The notes under the pieces are model-generated. The model had not been told where the DNA came from, did no database searches, and saw nothing but the letters and a program-made list of their open reading frames with translations. Both the position numbers and the translations under genes were made by a program. This document shows positions 33,050 through 43,193 of a DNA stretch of 64,000 bases, piece after piece. Numbering within the stretch: position 1 is the stretch's first letter; the number at the start of each line of letters is the position of its first letter. The stretch is taken from positions 868,001-932,000 of the forward strand of contig JAZKJV010000149.1 in the NCBI GenBank assembly GCA_037367405.1, written 5' to 3'. This DNA is from Ottelia alismoides. Lineage: Eukaryota > Streptophyta > Magnoliopsida > Alismatales > Hydrocharitaceae.

Positions 33050-33850
33050 TTTGAAGGCCACTTTTGAAAACTCAAGTACAAAATATTTTTTGCAAACCTT
33101 TACAAACAATTGAAAGACATTTTGCAAAGAATTTTCAAACGATATATATATATATATATACATTTTTCAAAATAGTTTTACAAAATATTTTTCAAACCAT
33201 TTGCAAATAGGTCTTCAAATCTTTTATTTCACACAAAGAAAAGAATTTTTGCAATTCAAAACATTTTTAAAAAGGTTGAAAACATTTCACAAAAAATTTC
33301 CAAATGGGTCACACCATTTTTCAAATCATTTTGCAAAAACATTTTAACCTGATTTATTAATCAGTCTATAGAAAAAGAATGGAAATATGTCTTATGTATA
33401 GAAGGATTTTCGTTCTTACAGGGTTTACACGGGATTATTGCCTATTTTTAAATTTTTATAAGAAGTTTTTTTATAATGTGTACACTCCTTAGACTTATTT
33501 GAAAATCATTTTGCAAAAGTTTTGAAAACTATAGTCCAACATAATTTTTCACATAATTTTTAAAACATTTACACCCATTTGAAAATCATTTTGCAAAGGT
33601 TTTTCAAACAATATATATAGATTTTTCAAAATATTTTTACAACCATTTTCCAACCATTTGCAACTCGCTTTTCAAACATTTTTATTTCACTCAAAGAAAA
33701 TAAATTTTTGCAAACAACAATATTTACAAAGGTTGAACACTTTTTACAAAATATTTTTCAAACAATTTTCAAAAGAATTTTTCAAAAAGAGTTTCAAACC
33801 ATTTTTCAAACATTTTGCAACAAGCATTTTTGCCTGATTTATTAATCAGA
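33050..33850 (-). repeat. Tandem duplication of the A/T tract in C
   Basis: A unit running from ATTTGAA(A/G) through the TTTTCAAA words to CCTGATTTATTAATCAG occurs twice, at about 33050-33364 and 33490-33850, about 485 bp apart. B, X, Y and D have one copy. A dinucleotide (TA)n run at 33142-33160 is only in the first unit. Confidence 0.65.
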
Positions 33851-33992
33851 ATGTACAAAAAGAGTCCAAGGAGCTACAACCATCTTTTATTAGCATATTA
33901 TGAATAGTTTAACACTTTTTGTAGCCATAGTTATTGTTTAAAATACGAAAGTATGAGTTATGGATTAAAGTATATACATAGTATATATAACC

Positions 33993-34350
33993 CCCCTATA
34001 CTTAGCTCAAGCTATGTCCTCATAGATCAAAGAGAAAGAGAAGACATAACTCGGACTGAGTATGGAGAAGTCTAAAGAATGAAGTAATAAATGAATAAAC
34101 AAGAAGTTGACCATCCCCTCTATGCTTATGATCAAATAATCCTAAGTATAGCAGACTGTACACAACACATGGATGGTCAAGGGCAAGAATAGACAGATCG
34201 TACTCAGGTTGTCCCCCCTATACTTAGGGTAAGATACTCCTAAGTATAGTCAAGAAGAGGAGACAACATAGAAGATCAAAGAAGGAAAGGATGCAGGATG
34301 CACACCCCCCCCCCCCCATACTTGGGACAAAGTACATCCTAAGTACAACA
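33993..34350 (-). repeat. Array of four hairpins with G-runs in C
   Basis: Units lie near 33993-34020 (TTAGCTCAAGCTAT), 34114-34150 (decayed left arm, right arm ATCCTAAGTATAG), 34212-34250 (CCCCCCTATACTTAGGG...CTCCTAAGTATAG) and 34305-34350. The fourth starts with 13 C in a row (34305-34317), the longest such run in the window. Spacing is about 95-122 bp, as in the other elements. Confidence 0.7.
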
Positions 34351-34479
34351 TACTGATAAAAAGGGCGGCACCTTTCTTGTAGAAAAAGAAAATAGAAAAG
34401 GAAAAGAAGAAAGAAATCAGAGAAATTTTTTTGAGGTGTAGTATTTGAATCTTTTGCTGCTGCTGGTGTCGTGGATGTG

Positions 34480-35800
34480 TCTTAAAAGAGCAGAACCTGA
34501 ATCGAGTCAACAACAACCAAGAAAGTGTCCGGGTCAAGGTAAAGCTTCAGGAGTTGACCGTTGATGACGAATGGTTATGCGTCAGGAGACAGTTCTGATA
34601 TGGCGATACTACCATTGTCACGCACTTCACGGACTTGAAATGGCCCTGCCCATTTGCTCTTTAATTTGCTCGGAAATATCTTCAACTTTGCATCAAATAA
34701 CCACACTTTCTGCCTAGCATTGAATGTCTTTCATCTGATGTGCCGATCATGCCAGTGTTTCACCTTCTCCTTTTACATAAATATGCTATCGTATGCAGTC
34801 TCAGAATTCCAGGAGTTTGTTCAGATCTTCCTTCCTTTTCTGACCACTTTTCTATGAGTCCAAGTTACACATATTAACTGCCTGTAAAGATTTGTGAATT
34901 AGTTCCACGGGCAGATGACATGGCTTCCCATACACAAGACGATAGGGCGACATGCCCAAGGGAGACTTGTAGGCAATTTTGTATGCTCAGAGAGCTGAGT
35001 TCAAAAGTTGTGACCAATCTTTCTATCCGGTCTCACAAATTTCTACAGGATCATCTTGATTTCTCTGTTCGATAATTCTGCCATGCCATTGGTCTGGGGA
35101 TGATAAGAAGATGCAACTCGATGGTCGATGTTGTACTCCTTCATTAACTTCTTGACCTCTTTGTTTATGAAGTGGCTACCCCCATCTGATATAAGAATCT
35201 GCAGAATCCTGAATCGCAAAATGATATTTTCTTTTAAGAATCGGTACACTGTCCAGTTCTCTGCGGCTCGTATGGGGATAGCTTCAACCTAGCGACTCAC
35301 ATAATCGACGGCAAGAAGGATGTCCTCATATCCCTGACTGTTAGGGAAAGGCCCCATGAAATCGATTCCCCACGCATCGAAAATGTCTGCTATCTGAATG
35401 ATCTTCAGGGGCATCGATTATTCCACTATAGTGTGCCCTTCAGTCTCTGACAGTAAGTGCATCGTTTTACAAAGGTTGTTGCATCCTTGAATAGTGTGGG
35501 TCACCAGAAGCTATACTGAAGTACTTTTGCTATCGTCCTATCTCCAGAGTGGTGTCCACCAGATTCGAGCAAGTTACAATGCTTGAGGACACTATGATTC
35601 TCCTTCTGGGGTATACACCTGCGCCAAATGCAATATGCCCTTTCCCTGAATAAGAGGGGATCGTCCCATTGGTAGAAATGGATGGTCGACAAGAATTTGT
35701 CCTTCTGATTTCTCGTCTAGTCCGGCAGTACTACCCCCGATACGAGGTAGTTGACAATATAAGCATACCAAGGGAGTGAATCCACAGCCAAGATTGATTC
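34480..35800 (-). pseudogene. pol: Integrase of element C
   Basis: In element sense the N-terminal part (35501-35692) has IPQKEN and HCNLLESGGHHSGDRT, the zinc-finger region, followed by PTLFKDA. The core has the first Asp in [11 protein letters not shown] (about 35355), the second in [10 protein letters not shown] and the Glu in [12 protein letters not shown], so all three catalytic residues remain. A stop replaces the Trp of YVSRWVEAI, and frame changes separate the finger, core and C-terminal parts. The C-terminus ends with FVINGQLLK near 34560. No chromodomain is seen. Confidence 0.85.
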
Positions 35801-36400
35801 ATCGGGGAACGGTTTCTGTGATGGGTGCATTGTTCAGTGGAGTCTCTTGTTGCTCAATTCTGGAGAGATGATCTGCTACCACATTCTGAACCCCAGGCTT
35901 GTCTTTGATTTCCAAATCAAATTCCTGGAGGAGAAGGATCCATCTGATCAGTCTGGGCTTGGCATCCTTCTTCTGCTGTAAATATCGGATAACATAGTGG
36001 TCTGTGAAGATGATAACTTTTGATCCAAGCAAATAAGATCTGAACTTTTCCAGGGTGAATACCACAGCCAGCAACTCTTTTTCTGTCATAGTGTAATTCC
36101 TTTGTGCTTCATCTAACGTTTTGATGGCGTAATGAATGGCATAGGATGCCTTGTCTTTTCTTTGTCCTAAAACAGCCCCAACTGCAAAGTATGACGCATC
36201 CATCATGATCTCAAAATAAAGAGACCAATCCGGTGGCTGTAGGACTGGAGCTCGAGTGACAACCTCCTTCAACTGATTGAAAGCAAGGAGAACCTGTTGA
36301 TCAACATTAAACTCGATCTCCTTGCAATAGAGTTCTGTTAGAGGTCGGGCAATGCGGCTGAAATCTCTGATGAATCGTTTGTAAAATCCCACATACCCCA
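35799..36400 (-). pseudogene. pol: RNase H domain of element C
   Basis: This is the later part of a 312-residue open frame (35799-36737) that also includes the end of RT. Motifs in order are [14 protein letters not shown] (first Asp), [19 protein letters not shown] (Glu), [10 protein letters not shown] (second Asp), then [20 protein letters not shown] and [11 protein letters not shown], which are typical of Athila. The domain itself is unbroken. It is a pseudogene only because RT and integrase around it are broken. Confidence 0.88.
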
Positions 36401-37138
36401 AGAATGACCTCACATTCTTCATTGTCTGAGGTGGCTCAAGATTGGCAATCACATCCACCTTTGCCAGGTCGACTTCCATGCTACGTTTAGAAACGACGTG
36501 ACCCAGCACAATTCCTTCTGTGACCATGAAGTGGCTCTTTTCCCATGATAGTACTAGATTAACTTCATGGCATTTCTGAAGTACTCTGTCCTGGTGCTCA
36601 AGACAAGAATCGAAGATGTCACCATAGACTGAGAGGTTGTCCATGAACACCTCAAGAAAATTTCCTACCATCTCGGTGAAGACTGCTAGCATGCATCTCT
36701 GGAATGTCGCAGGTGCGTTGCACAATCCAAAGGGCATTCTCCTGAAAGCGTAGGTGTCGAACGGGCAAGTGAAGGTGGTTTTCTCTTGATCCTCGAGGGA
36801 AACACTTGGTTGTACCCGGAGTACCCATCCAAAATGCAGAAGAACTCCTTGTCGGCTAGTCTTTCTAGAACCCGATCAATGAATGTCAAGGGGAAGTGGT
36901 TCTTCTTAGTTGCTGCATTAAGACAGTGGTAGTCAACACACACCCACCAGGATGTTGGTACTCGAGTGCATATCTCCTCTCCTTTGTCATTTGTAACCAC
37001 GGTGAGCCCTGACTTCTTTGGAACTACATGTAAAGGGCTTACCCATTTTGAATCTAAGATGGGATGAATGAAGCCTGTGTCACACCATTTCGTGATTTCT
37101 TTCGTGACGACGTCCCGGAGGTTTGGATTCAGCCTAAT
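36400..37138 (-). pseudogene. pol: Reverse transcriptase of element C with altered active site
   Basis: The first part (36686-37000) reads VPTSWWVCVDYHCLN and [15 protein letters not shown] words. A frameshift then breaks it, and the second part resumes at [16 protein letters not shown]. The catalytic box reads [10 protein letters not shown], where X and other family members have FMDD; the Asn codon is at 36636-36638. The second catalytic Asp is thus lost. A stop near 37139 separates RT from the linker. The region just before RT carries HPILDSKW and HVVPKKSG words. Confidence 0.88.
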
Positions 37139-37765
37139 TTAAAATTCACGGGACGGCTTAGCATCTTCTTCCAGATAGATATGGTGTAAACACAATGCCA
37201 TGTTTATCCCTCGGAGATCTGATACATACCAACCAAGCTCCTTGCGGTTCTTTTGTAGAACCTCGAGAAGTTGAGATTCCTGCTTTGGGTTCAGCCTGCT
37301 GATGATGATGACGGGATACATGTTTTCTTCATCTGCATGGAAAGCATACTTCAGGCCTGCAGGAAGTGGCTTGAGTTTTGATCCAGATATGGCCAACTTG
37401 TCAGTCACTTCAGAAACAGCACTGGTGGTGGGATGTACTGCATGAACTTTGGTAGAGCTACTATCCTTAGTACTCTGTTGAGATCCTGGTGATGTGCTGA
37501 ACAGTTCTGCACTAGGCTCATCGTGTTTAATCTGGAGTGAATCCTTGGAGTTAAGAAGGCGCATCAACAACTGGGACTCCGTCTCCCAAGTATCATCGGA
37601 GCATGTGTCGATTGTGCTTTCCAAGTCCTCCTCTAGAGAGGGGATTTCTTGGGTCCATGGATCATCCAAAGAAAGTGGTGTATCTCTAATCTGTACAATA
37701 AAGTCACAGTCTGCTTCTGGTACGGCACGGCTCTCATTAGTCATGACTTTCGGCTCACTGATCAT
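37139..37765 (-). pseudogene. pol: Protease-RT linker of element C (208 codons open)
   Basis: The first half is acidic and Ser/Thr-rich (EEDLESTIDTCSDDTWETES). The second half has LKPLPAGLKYAF, MYPVIIISRLNPKQESQLLE and GINMALCLHHIYLEEDAKP, which lead into RT in Athila Pol. It is the longest undamaged linker in the window and the best reference for the decayed one in X. It ends at a stop just before the RT fingers. Confidence 0.8.
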
Positions 37766-37819
37766 GTCTATAGTGATCTGCTTGCTGCCCGAACTGAAGG
37801 TGATCTTGCAGACCCGTAA

Positions 37820-38194
37820 TCAACCACGGCCTCTGAGGTGCAGGAATGGCTGACCAATGATGATAAGGGTCTCGATTAACGATGCGGGTGAGTCCATATT
37901 AAGGACTACAAAGTCAACCGAGAAGTGCATTTCCCGCACATTTACCACAACGTCTTCCAAAAGACCTCTAGGTCGCTTAATGGATCGATCAACGAATTGA
38001 AGGATCATTCATGTCTTCTTGAGAGGATCTAGCCTAAATTCTTGCATTGGTGATGAGGGCAGAAGGTTGACGGAATACCCGCTATCAAGGAGAGTGCGCT
38101 CGAAGACCTGATCAAAAATCTCACAGCTGATAAGAGGTGCTCCTTTGTCCTGCTTTTTCTGTGGGAGATTGCTAATGGCTGCTACGGTGGCCAT
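37820..38194 (-). pseudogene. pol: Aspartic protease of element C
   Basis: Two frames cover the domain. The first (38009-38194) has MATVAAISNLPQKKQDK and the active site TLLDSGYSVNLLPSS with DSG intact. The second (37820-38008) has MILQFVDRSIKRPRGLLED and FVVLNMD, then IIIGQPFL at the end. One frameshift near 38009 separates them. The domain lies directly after gag, as in X. Confidence 0.85.
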
Positions 38195-38199
38195 GGTGA

Positions 38200-38597
38200 G
38201 AACATGCTTCTCAACCTGATTGCGTCTGTTCTTGCATGTTGGCCGACGCTTGCCGGTTCATGCTTCTTTCAGACCTTTCTTCACAGCTGGCATGTACTCC
38301 ATGGCCTTCATTAGAGGAATCCCAACTGTCAAGTTGCTGATTATGTCCATAACTCCTGGATCAGATAATGCACTTTTTCTTTTTGCAATTGTTTTGGATT
38401 TTTCTATTGCATCAGGAAAAGGAATATGTACATTGCTAGAATTCAAACTAAAGTTCTTATTTACATCAAAACCATCGTCCACAAACTGTTGTACATCCGG
38501 ATTACAAAATAGAATACAAGCTCGAAGTTGAGGTATTGATGCTGGTGGATGAGAAAAAAGTGGGGCCTTTGTTTTTTCGGCTGGCGAGGGATCGACT
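38200..38597 (-). pseudogene. gag: Gag-protease linker of element C
   Basis: The frame at 38258-38482 and its upstream extension read QQFVDDGFDVNKNFSLNSSN, VHIPFPDAIEKSK and MKAMEYMPAVKKGLKEA. X has the same ending (MPAVKKGLKD). Upstream, the phrase PSPAEKTKAPLFSHPPAS runs into the hAT-like insertion at 38605. A stop follows KEA before protease. Confidence 0.7.
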
Positions 38598-38605
38598 GCT
38601 GCTGG
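38598..38605. repeat. Target-site duplication of the hAT-like element, left copy
   Basis: GCTGCTGG at 38598-38605 is repeated exactly at 39326-39333 on the other side of the 720-bp insertion. Eight bases is the usual duplication length of hAT transposases. Confidence 0.88.
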
Positions 38606-39325
38606 CAGTGTTCATGAAATCGGCTGCACGGGCCGCATATGCGGCCGCATATGCCCGTGCGGCATGCAAACCGCTCCGATTTCATGAATCAGTGCATTAT
38701 GCGCCCTCCCCGCATTTGCGGCCCGCATATGCCCCGCATATTCCCCTCATATCCCGCATATGCCACGCCTACTGCTCTAGTAGCTCGGATTTTTCAATTT
38801 TCTCATTCAGGTCCTTAATTCTGTAGCTCTGCCTCTTCCTTCATTCTATTGCAAGAATATGACATGCATTTGTATACAATTGCATCGCATTATACCATTA
38901 CGTATATGAAATATTTTATGTTTTTCTCATGTATTGTTTTCACGAGTATATGCAATGTATCGTCCAATATTCTTATATATGTCGATTATGATTTGCTCAT
39001 GTAGTGCATGTATGTGCATTGAAGTTTTGTTATTACGAATCATCTAATATGTGAAGTTTTTATGCTAAATTTTTTTTTGTGATTAAATATGAGGCAATTA
39101 AAAGCATATACACACTCATCTAACATGAACCGTTTTCTTAGATCTTCTTTAACTCTACTTATATACATAAATTCGATGGTAATTTTATTCATAGATATTT
39201 ATTTATTTTTAAAAAATAGAAAACCGCGTAGAACCGCATATACCCCGCATATGCCCCCGCATACTGCTTATTCAGTATTCAGTGACCAGTCCGAACGTAT
39301 ACGCATACCGCTTTCCTGAACCATG
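38606..39325. mobile_element. Non-autonomous hAT-like DNA transposon (720 bp)
   Basis: The left end reads CAGTGTTCATGAAATCGG. The right end CCGCTTTCCTGAACCATG matches its reverse complement at 14 of 18 positions. Both sides carry the exact 8-bp duplication GCTGCTGG. Near both ends the word CCGCATATGC recurs in both orientations (38632-38665, 38717-38764, 39233-39271), as transposase-binding subterminal repeats do in hAT elements. The middle is AT-rich and has no transposase frame. It lies inside gag of C, so it is the youngest insertion in this part of the nest. Confidence 0.85.
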
Positions 39326-39333
39326 GCTGCTGG

Positions 39334-40848
39334 AGGCTCCTCCAAGGCTAGCGCAGCTTCACTGCGGTGACAATCTTCTTTTTCTTCTTTTTGTTTTTGC
39401 TAATTTTTTTGTTGTTTTTGTTGCTGCGGATGGTGGTCGGCGACTGCTGGAATGGCTCCTCCTCCTTCTTCTTCCTCACTTGTCCCTGTAGTTAGCACGA
39501 TTGATGTAGAAGATGATGATTCACCTGAAGCTTTATTCCCCCCCTTTGTTGATGGCAGGCGGAGGCAAGGCCCTACTGCTCCGGAAAGTTTTAGCATTAG
39601 ATTAAACAATAGTACATTCATCTGACTCTACAGGCATAGACGGGACATCACATTCTACCTGTTCCTTCTTTTTGAATCTATTGGGTTAGCTTCAACCTGA
39701 GCTGGAATGCTGGTCTTGGTGGCGGTCAGGTCATCTAACTTCCTGATCATATCTGCTTGCCCTTTGACAAGCTGGGCCAAGCAGTCCAGCGTCGGGTTCA
39801 CAGGAGTGGCCTCAGAAGATTCAGCGTGCAGACCACACTGTTGCTGCGGGTTTGGGAGCTAAGGCAATGAATGCTGATGGTGCTACGGTGGGGCAGCCAC
39901 ATACTGGTGGAATGGCTGTGACTGACGATACTGCGGCTGCTGATAGTGTTGATTCTTCCTCCATTGATTGGTATGTTGGGGAGGCTAATGGTATTATGGC
40001 GGTGGCTGTGAGGACTGCCCAAATCGACCTCCTAAGGTTGGTGGTACTACCGGTTGGCTGATAGCTGGCCCTGAGGTTGTCCAGTAGGACAGGTCACCTG
40101 TGTATCATTGCTCCAAACCCTGTTGACTTCTTGAATCAGGGGTGGTGGTGGGAATGTTGTATCGGATGCTGACAGGAAGTCTGGTTAGTACACAACCATC
40201 TGCTGCTACGGCTGGCCCTGGTTGGGTGCTTGCATGTAGTATACGTGTTGGACTGTCGGTGGTTGCTGGCTCGGCTGAGGCTAATACGACGGTGATGGAT
40301 CGTCCTTCTTCTCAGCTAGAGCATCTGTCGATGGTGGTGCCGACTAGACAGAGTTGATGGTGCCCACCAGCAGTTCCAATTGTCAGGTGATATGATCCAG
40401 TTTGTCAAGGTTTTGTGTCCTCTTTTCGATCACAGTGAGCTTCTCAAGGTCACATGATCGCTTCTCAATGATATCAACCTTCGAGGGATGACCCCCGATA
40501 ATACTAAGGTTGGAGCTCTCATCTCTCTCCGCCTCGCAGGATGCTGCCATGTGTACTTCCTTCCGGATGATCTGGGGCTGCTTCTGGTATGCCTTAGATG
40601 AAGAGAGGGCGGCCTCTCCTTTGGACATTTCCTCGAATATCTGCCAGACTACGTCTTCATCCTTGTTACAATGAGAGCCCCCACATGCTGCGTCAATGAG
40701 CCTGACTTTCTATGTCCATGCTCCCAAAAAATTGTTGGATCGGGCTGGTCTTCGGAATCTCATGGTGAGGGCACTTTTCCTGCAGATCTGTGAATCTCTC
40801 CTAGGCTTCATGGATGGATTCGTGTGCTCCCTGAGAGAAGTTGCTAAT
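39334..40848 (-). pseudogene. gag: Gag middle part of element C
   Basis: Element-sense reading in broken frames gives a hydrophilic, Gln- and Ser-rich region (near 39400-39620), then LAQLVKGQADMIRKLDDLTA (near 39725-39785), and further up EMSKGEAALSSSKAYQKQPQ (40383-40628) preceded by LIDAACGG (near 40690). The LDAAAGG and EEM words follow the structural core in Athila Gag. I do not see a CCHC zinc knuckle. Frames inside 39798-40357 are scrambled by indels and give spurious open frames on both strands. Confidence 0.6.
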
Positions 40849-41175
40849 TCATGCTCGCATGTAGTTGAGCTGACTGAGAGGATTAAACTTATGCTGGAAA
40901 GTAGGCTTCAATTCGTCCCAAGTCGTTACAACCTTCCCTAGATGATTAACCCAGTAGAGGGTTTGGTCTTGCAGTATGAAGGGGAATACCATCATCATGA
41001 GAACGTCCAAGGGAACATTGGGGTAGTGAGTAGTACGACCGATGCAGGAAAATTGCTGCAGGTGGATATAAGGCTCTTCACTAGTATTTCCATGGAAAGA
41101 AGGAAGAATCGCGAGAAACAGGGGCTTCAGCTCAAAGTGAGCATGCACCAGTGGAATGAGGATCCACTCGATCAT
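40849..41175 (-). pseudogene. gag: Gag structural core of element C
   Basis: This 108-residue open stretch has FELKPLFLAILPSFHG, EEPYIHLQQFSCIG, MVFPFILQDQTLYWVNHLG and TTWDELKPTFQHKFNP. The order FELKP, FHG, FPF-L-D-A-W-N and W-EL...F...KF-P is the conserved core of Athila and other gypsy Gag proteins (retrotransposon gag domain). It packs RNA into particles. The frame is broken on both sides. Confidence 0.85.
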
Positions 41176-41700
41176 CTAGATGCCTCTAGGATTGTATGTC
41201 TCTTTTAGTGCCAGTTTGGGCCTCCCCTGTTCTGGATCTTCCTCGTCATCAGGAGGGTCACCACCTCCTCGTCTACCTCCTCCTCCCTCAGGTCTGTTCA
41301 TAACATCATTAAGCATCTCCTGGAATGCATTTTGTGGTAGGTCCTGCGCTGTCAGCTATTGCTAGATAGCTTAGATAGATTCCAAGAACTGTGCATTGAC
41401 CTGATTCCGATCAAGCATATGTTCTTGCTATGGCTGAGGGGGCTGCTGACCCTTGCCCTTTCCTTAAGGAGCCATATCAGGGTCTGAGTCTGAGGAGATG
41501 AATTCCAGATTGGAATCCATGGCTTGATTTGTCTTCTGTCTGCAGAACAAGGCCATTCTCGGTCACGTATGATAGAAGCACCATTACTTCGGAAATCTAG
41601 ACGATACACAAGGCAATTACAGACTGGGATTTGGGCTCTATTTCTTATGGGACGTGCCTCGCTCATGGGAGGGATTTTGGTCCCCTCTGAAGGTACCTGA
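41176..41700 (-). pseudogene. gag: Gag N-terminal part of element C
   Basis: A candidate start is the ATG at 41666 (MSEARPIRNRAQIP). From there about 104 codons are open to 41352, after which stops and shifts lead to the core. The later part includes a Gly-rich repeat region in another frame (near 41235-41300). The start is chosen because the leader similarity with B and D begins just beyond it, near 41700. Confidence 0.55.
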
Positions 41701-42836
41701 AAACAATGAGGGCTTTATGAACCCAGTACAATGATGATCCATTATAGATTTTAATTAAGGTCAAAGTTTATTTAGCAATCCCCTTGTTTTAGTTTTTGGT
41801 TTTCACTTTTTTTTGAGTCTGTTTTCATACAAGCGCCTAACCTTTTTGTAAATTTTCATTTAAGTCCTAGGTGCTCAAAATTAGAGGGAGATAGCAGAAA
41901 AGTCGTGCAAGATGGTTCAGTGATGGAAATCTCACCATTGAACCTAATGATGCATGCTGAGTTAGAAGACTTACAATGCATCCCAGCTCTCTCCATGTGG
42001 TATGCAAATTAGATTTTTTAAACCTATCTACATGACTTTGTACAATCGACAAAATCACCCTAAATAGTAGCTTCTATTAATCGTGAAGAACCAGTTGCTA
42101 GTTATGCAGAAATGAGACCAAGGTCCGATCTCTGATGCCGATCGGTGCTCGCCACAACGGGTCCTGCACGCGCTGTATACGACCTCTAGCGGTACGCGGT
42201 CTCAGATCTGAATTACTATCATTATTAATTTGACTATATCCATACGTAGTATACTTATAGGAACATGCATTCTTATTAATGTGTGGACCTAGTTACCGAG
42301 TCAAGCAACCTAAATCTACGGGCTCTATGCACACAAAACAAAGTAAAAGAAGATAGAAAGATCAAAATGGCGGAAAACAAAATAAAATAAGTCGATAAAC
42401 ATGGAAAACTGCGCTGAGGCTCCCAAGTGAACAGACACCCGGGCACTGGACCTCGTTGTGAAGAGTAGAGTCCAAATTATGTTACATGCCAAAATCTCTC
42501 TCTCTCTCAACATAAAATTACAATTTTTTTCTAAGCTAACCCCTCCTTCTGCTTCCTTGGTGCTCTCTACAGCTGGTCAAAGAGATAAGACCAACCTCCT
42601 CCATGCTTGGTTGTATCGGAGTTCTAAGACACCGTCCTCATGTGGTGGGCCCTCGCATCAAAGTTGCCAGAAAATTGGCATTAACATTTTTAAATAATCA
42701 AGATAATAGATTTTTACAGAAATCAATGAATATGAGCAACCAATATCAAGGAATTAATTTGCAAATGAATTAATCAATAAATCAGGTAAATTATTTTACA
42801 AGAAATGACAGCAAAAAAATAGGCTACGCTCATTGC
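41700..42836 (-). other. Leader region of C
   Basis: This untranslated stretch matches the leaders of B and D in order. It has a GA-repeat (CTCTCTCTCTCTC on the plus strand near 42487), CACTGGACCTCGTTGTGAAG (near 42439), CGCCACAACGGGTCCTGCA (near 42150) and a segment rich in CATCTCCC-type words near 41700-41940. No open frame of interest is seen. Confidence 0.55.
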
Positions 42837-42854
42837 TCTCTGGCAACGACGCCA
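42837..42854 (-). other. Primer-binding site of C (tRNA-Asp, decayed)
   Basis: TCTCTGGCAACGACGCCA matches the tRNA-Asp 3' end at 15 of 18 positions. The three changes are all C/T or G/A transitions, as deamination would give. Two bases (TC) separate it from the LTR at 42857. Confidence 0.85.
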
Positions 42855-42856
42855 TC

Positions 42857-43151
42857 TGATAAACGAGAAATATCAAGGGTCATATTTATCCACAAGTTGG
42901 ATCAATAGTCGATGTGTTGACCGTTCAATAAATTTCGATTTATCAGCAATTTACCGACAATATTGACTAAAACAACTAAATCCCAAAAATGTGGAATAAT
43001 CATTTATTTTCTCTACCATAAAATGCATAGTGTATAAGCATGTAGAGGTTGAGCCACATAGAGCAAATAAGAAGCCTATGGTTATTTGTGTACAACCAAG
43101 TCATTTGTGCAAAGAATGCTTTTCGAGGGTTTTTAAATTTTATTTTTTTTT

Positions 43152-43193
<42 letters not shown>

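Larger units (their letters stand above)
31645..34480 (-). other. 3' region of element C
   Basis: This stretch lies between integrase and the polypurine tract. It holds a decayed copy of the small 3' frame (31910-32170, with GSYTGYRPF and NHWVVILEKS words in separate frames), the conserved block (32340-32700), two copies of the TTTTGCAAA tract and the hairpin array. No intact gene is visible. Confidence 0.6.

Noticed and set aside
38536..38826. Plus-strand frame across the left end of the hAT-like element
   Set aside because: It runs through the terminal repeat and the GCATATGC cluster, which gives an Ala/Tyr-rich translation by repetition. It is not a gene.
39852..40357. Two plus-strand frames of about 70 codons
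   Set aside because: They are antisense to gag of C, have no conservation in X, and disappear when gag is read on the minus strand.
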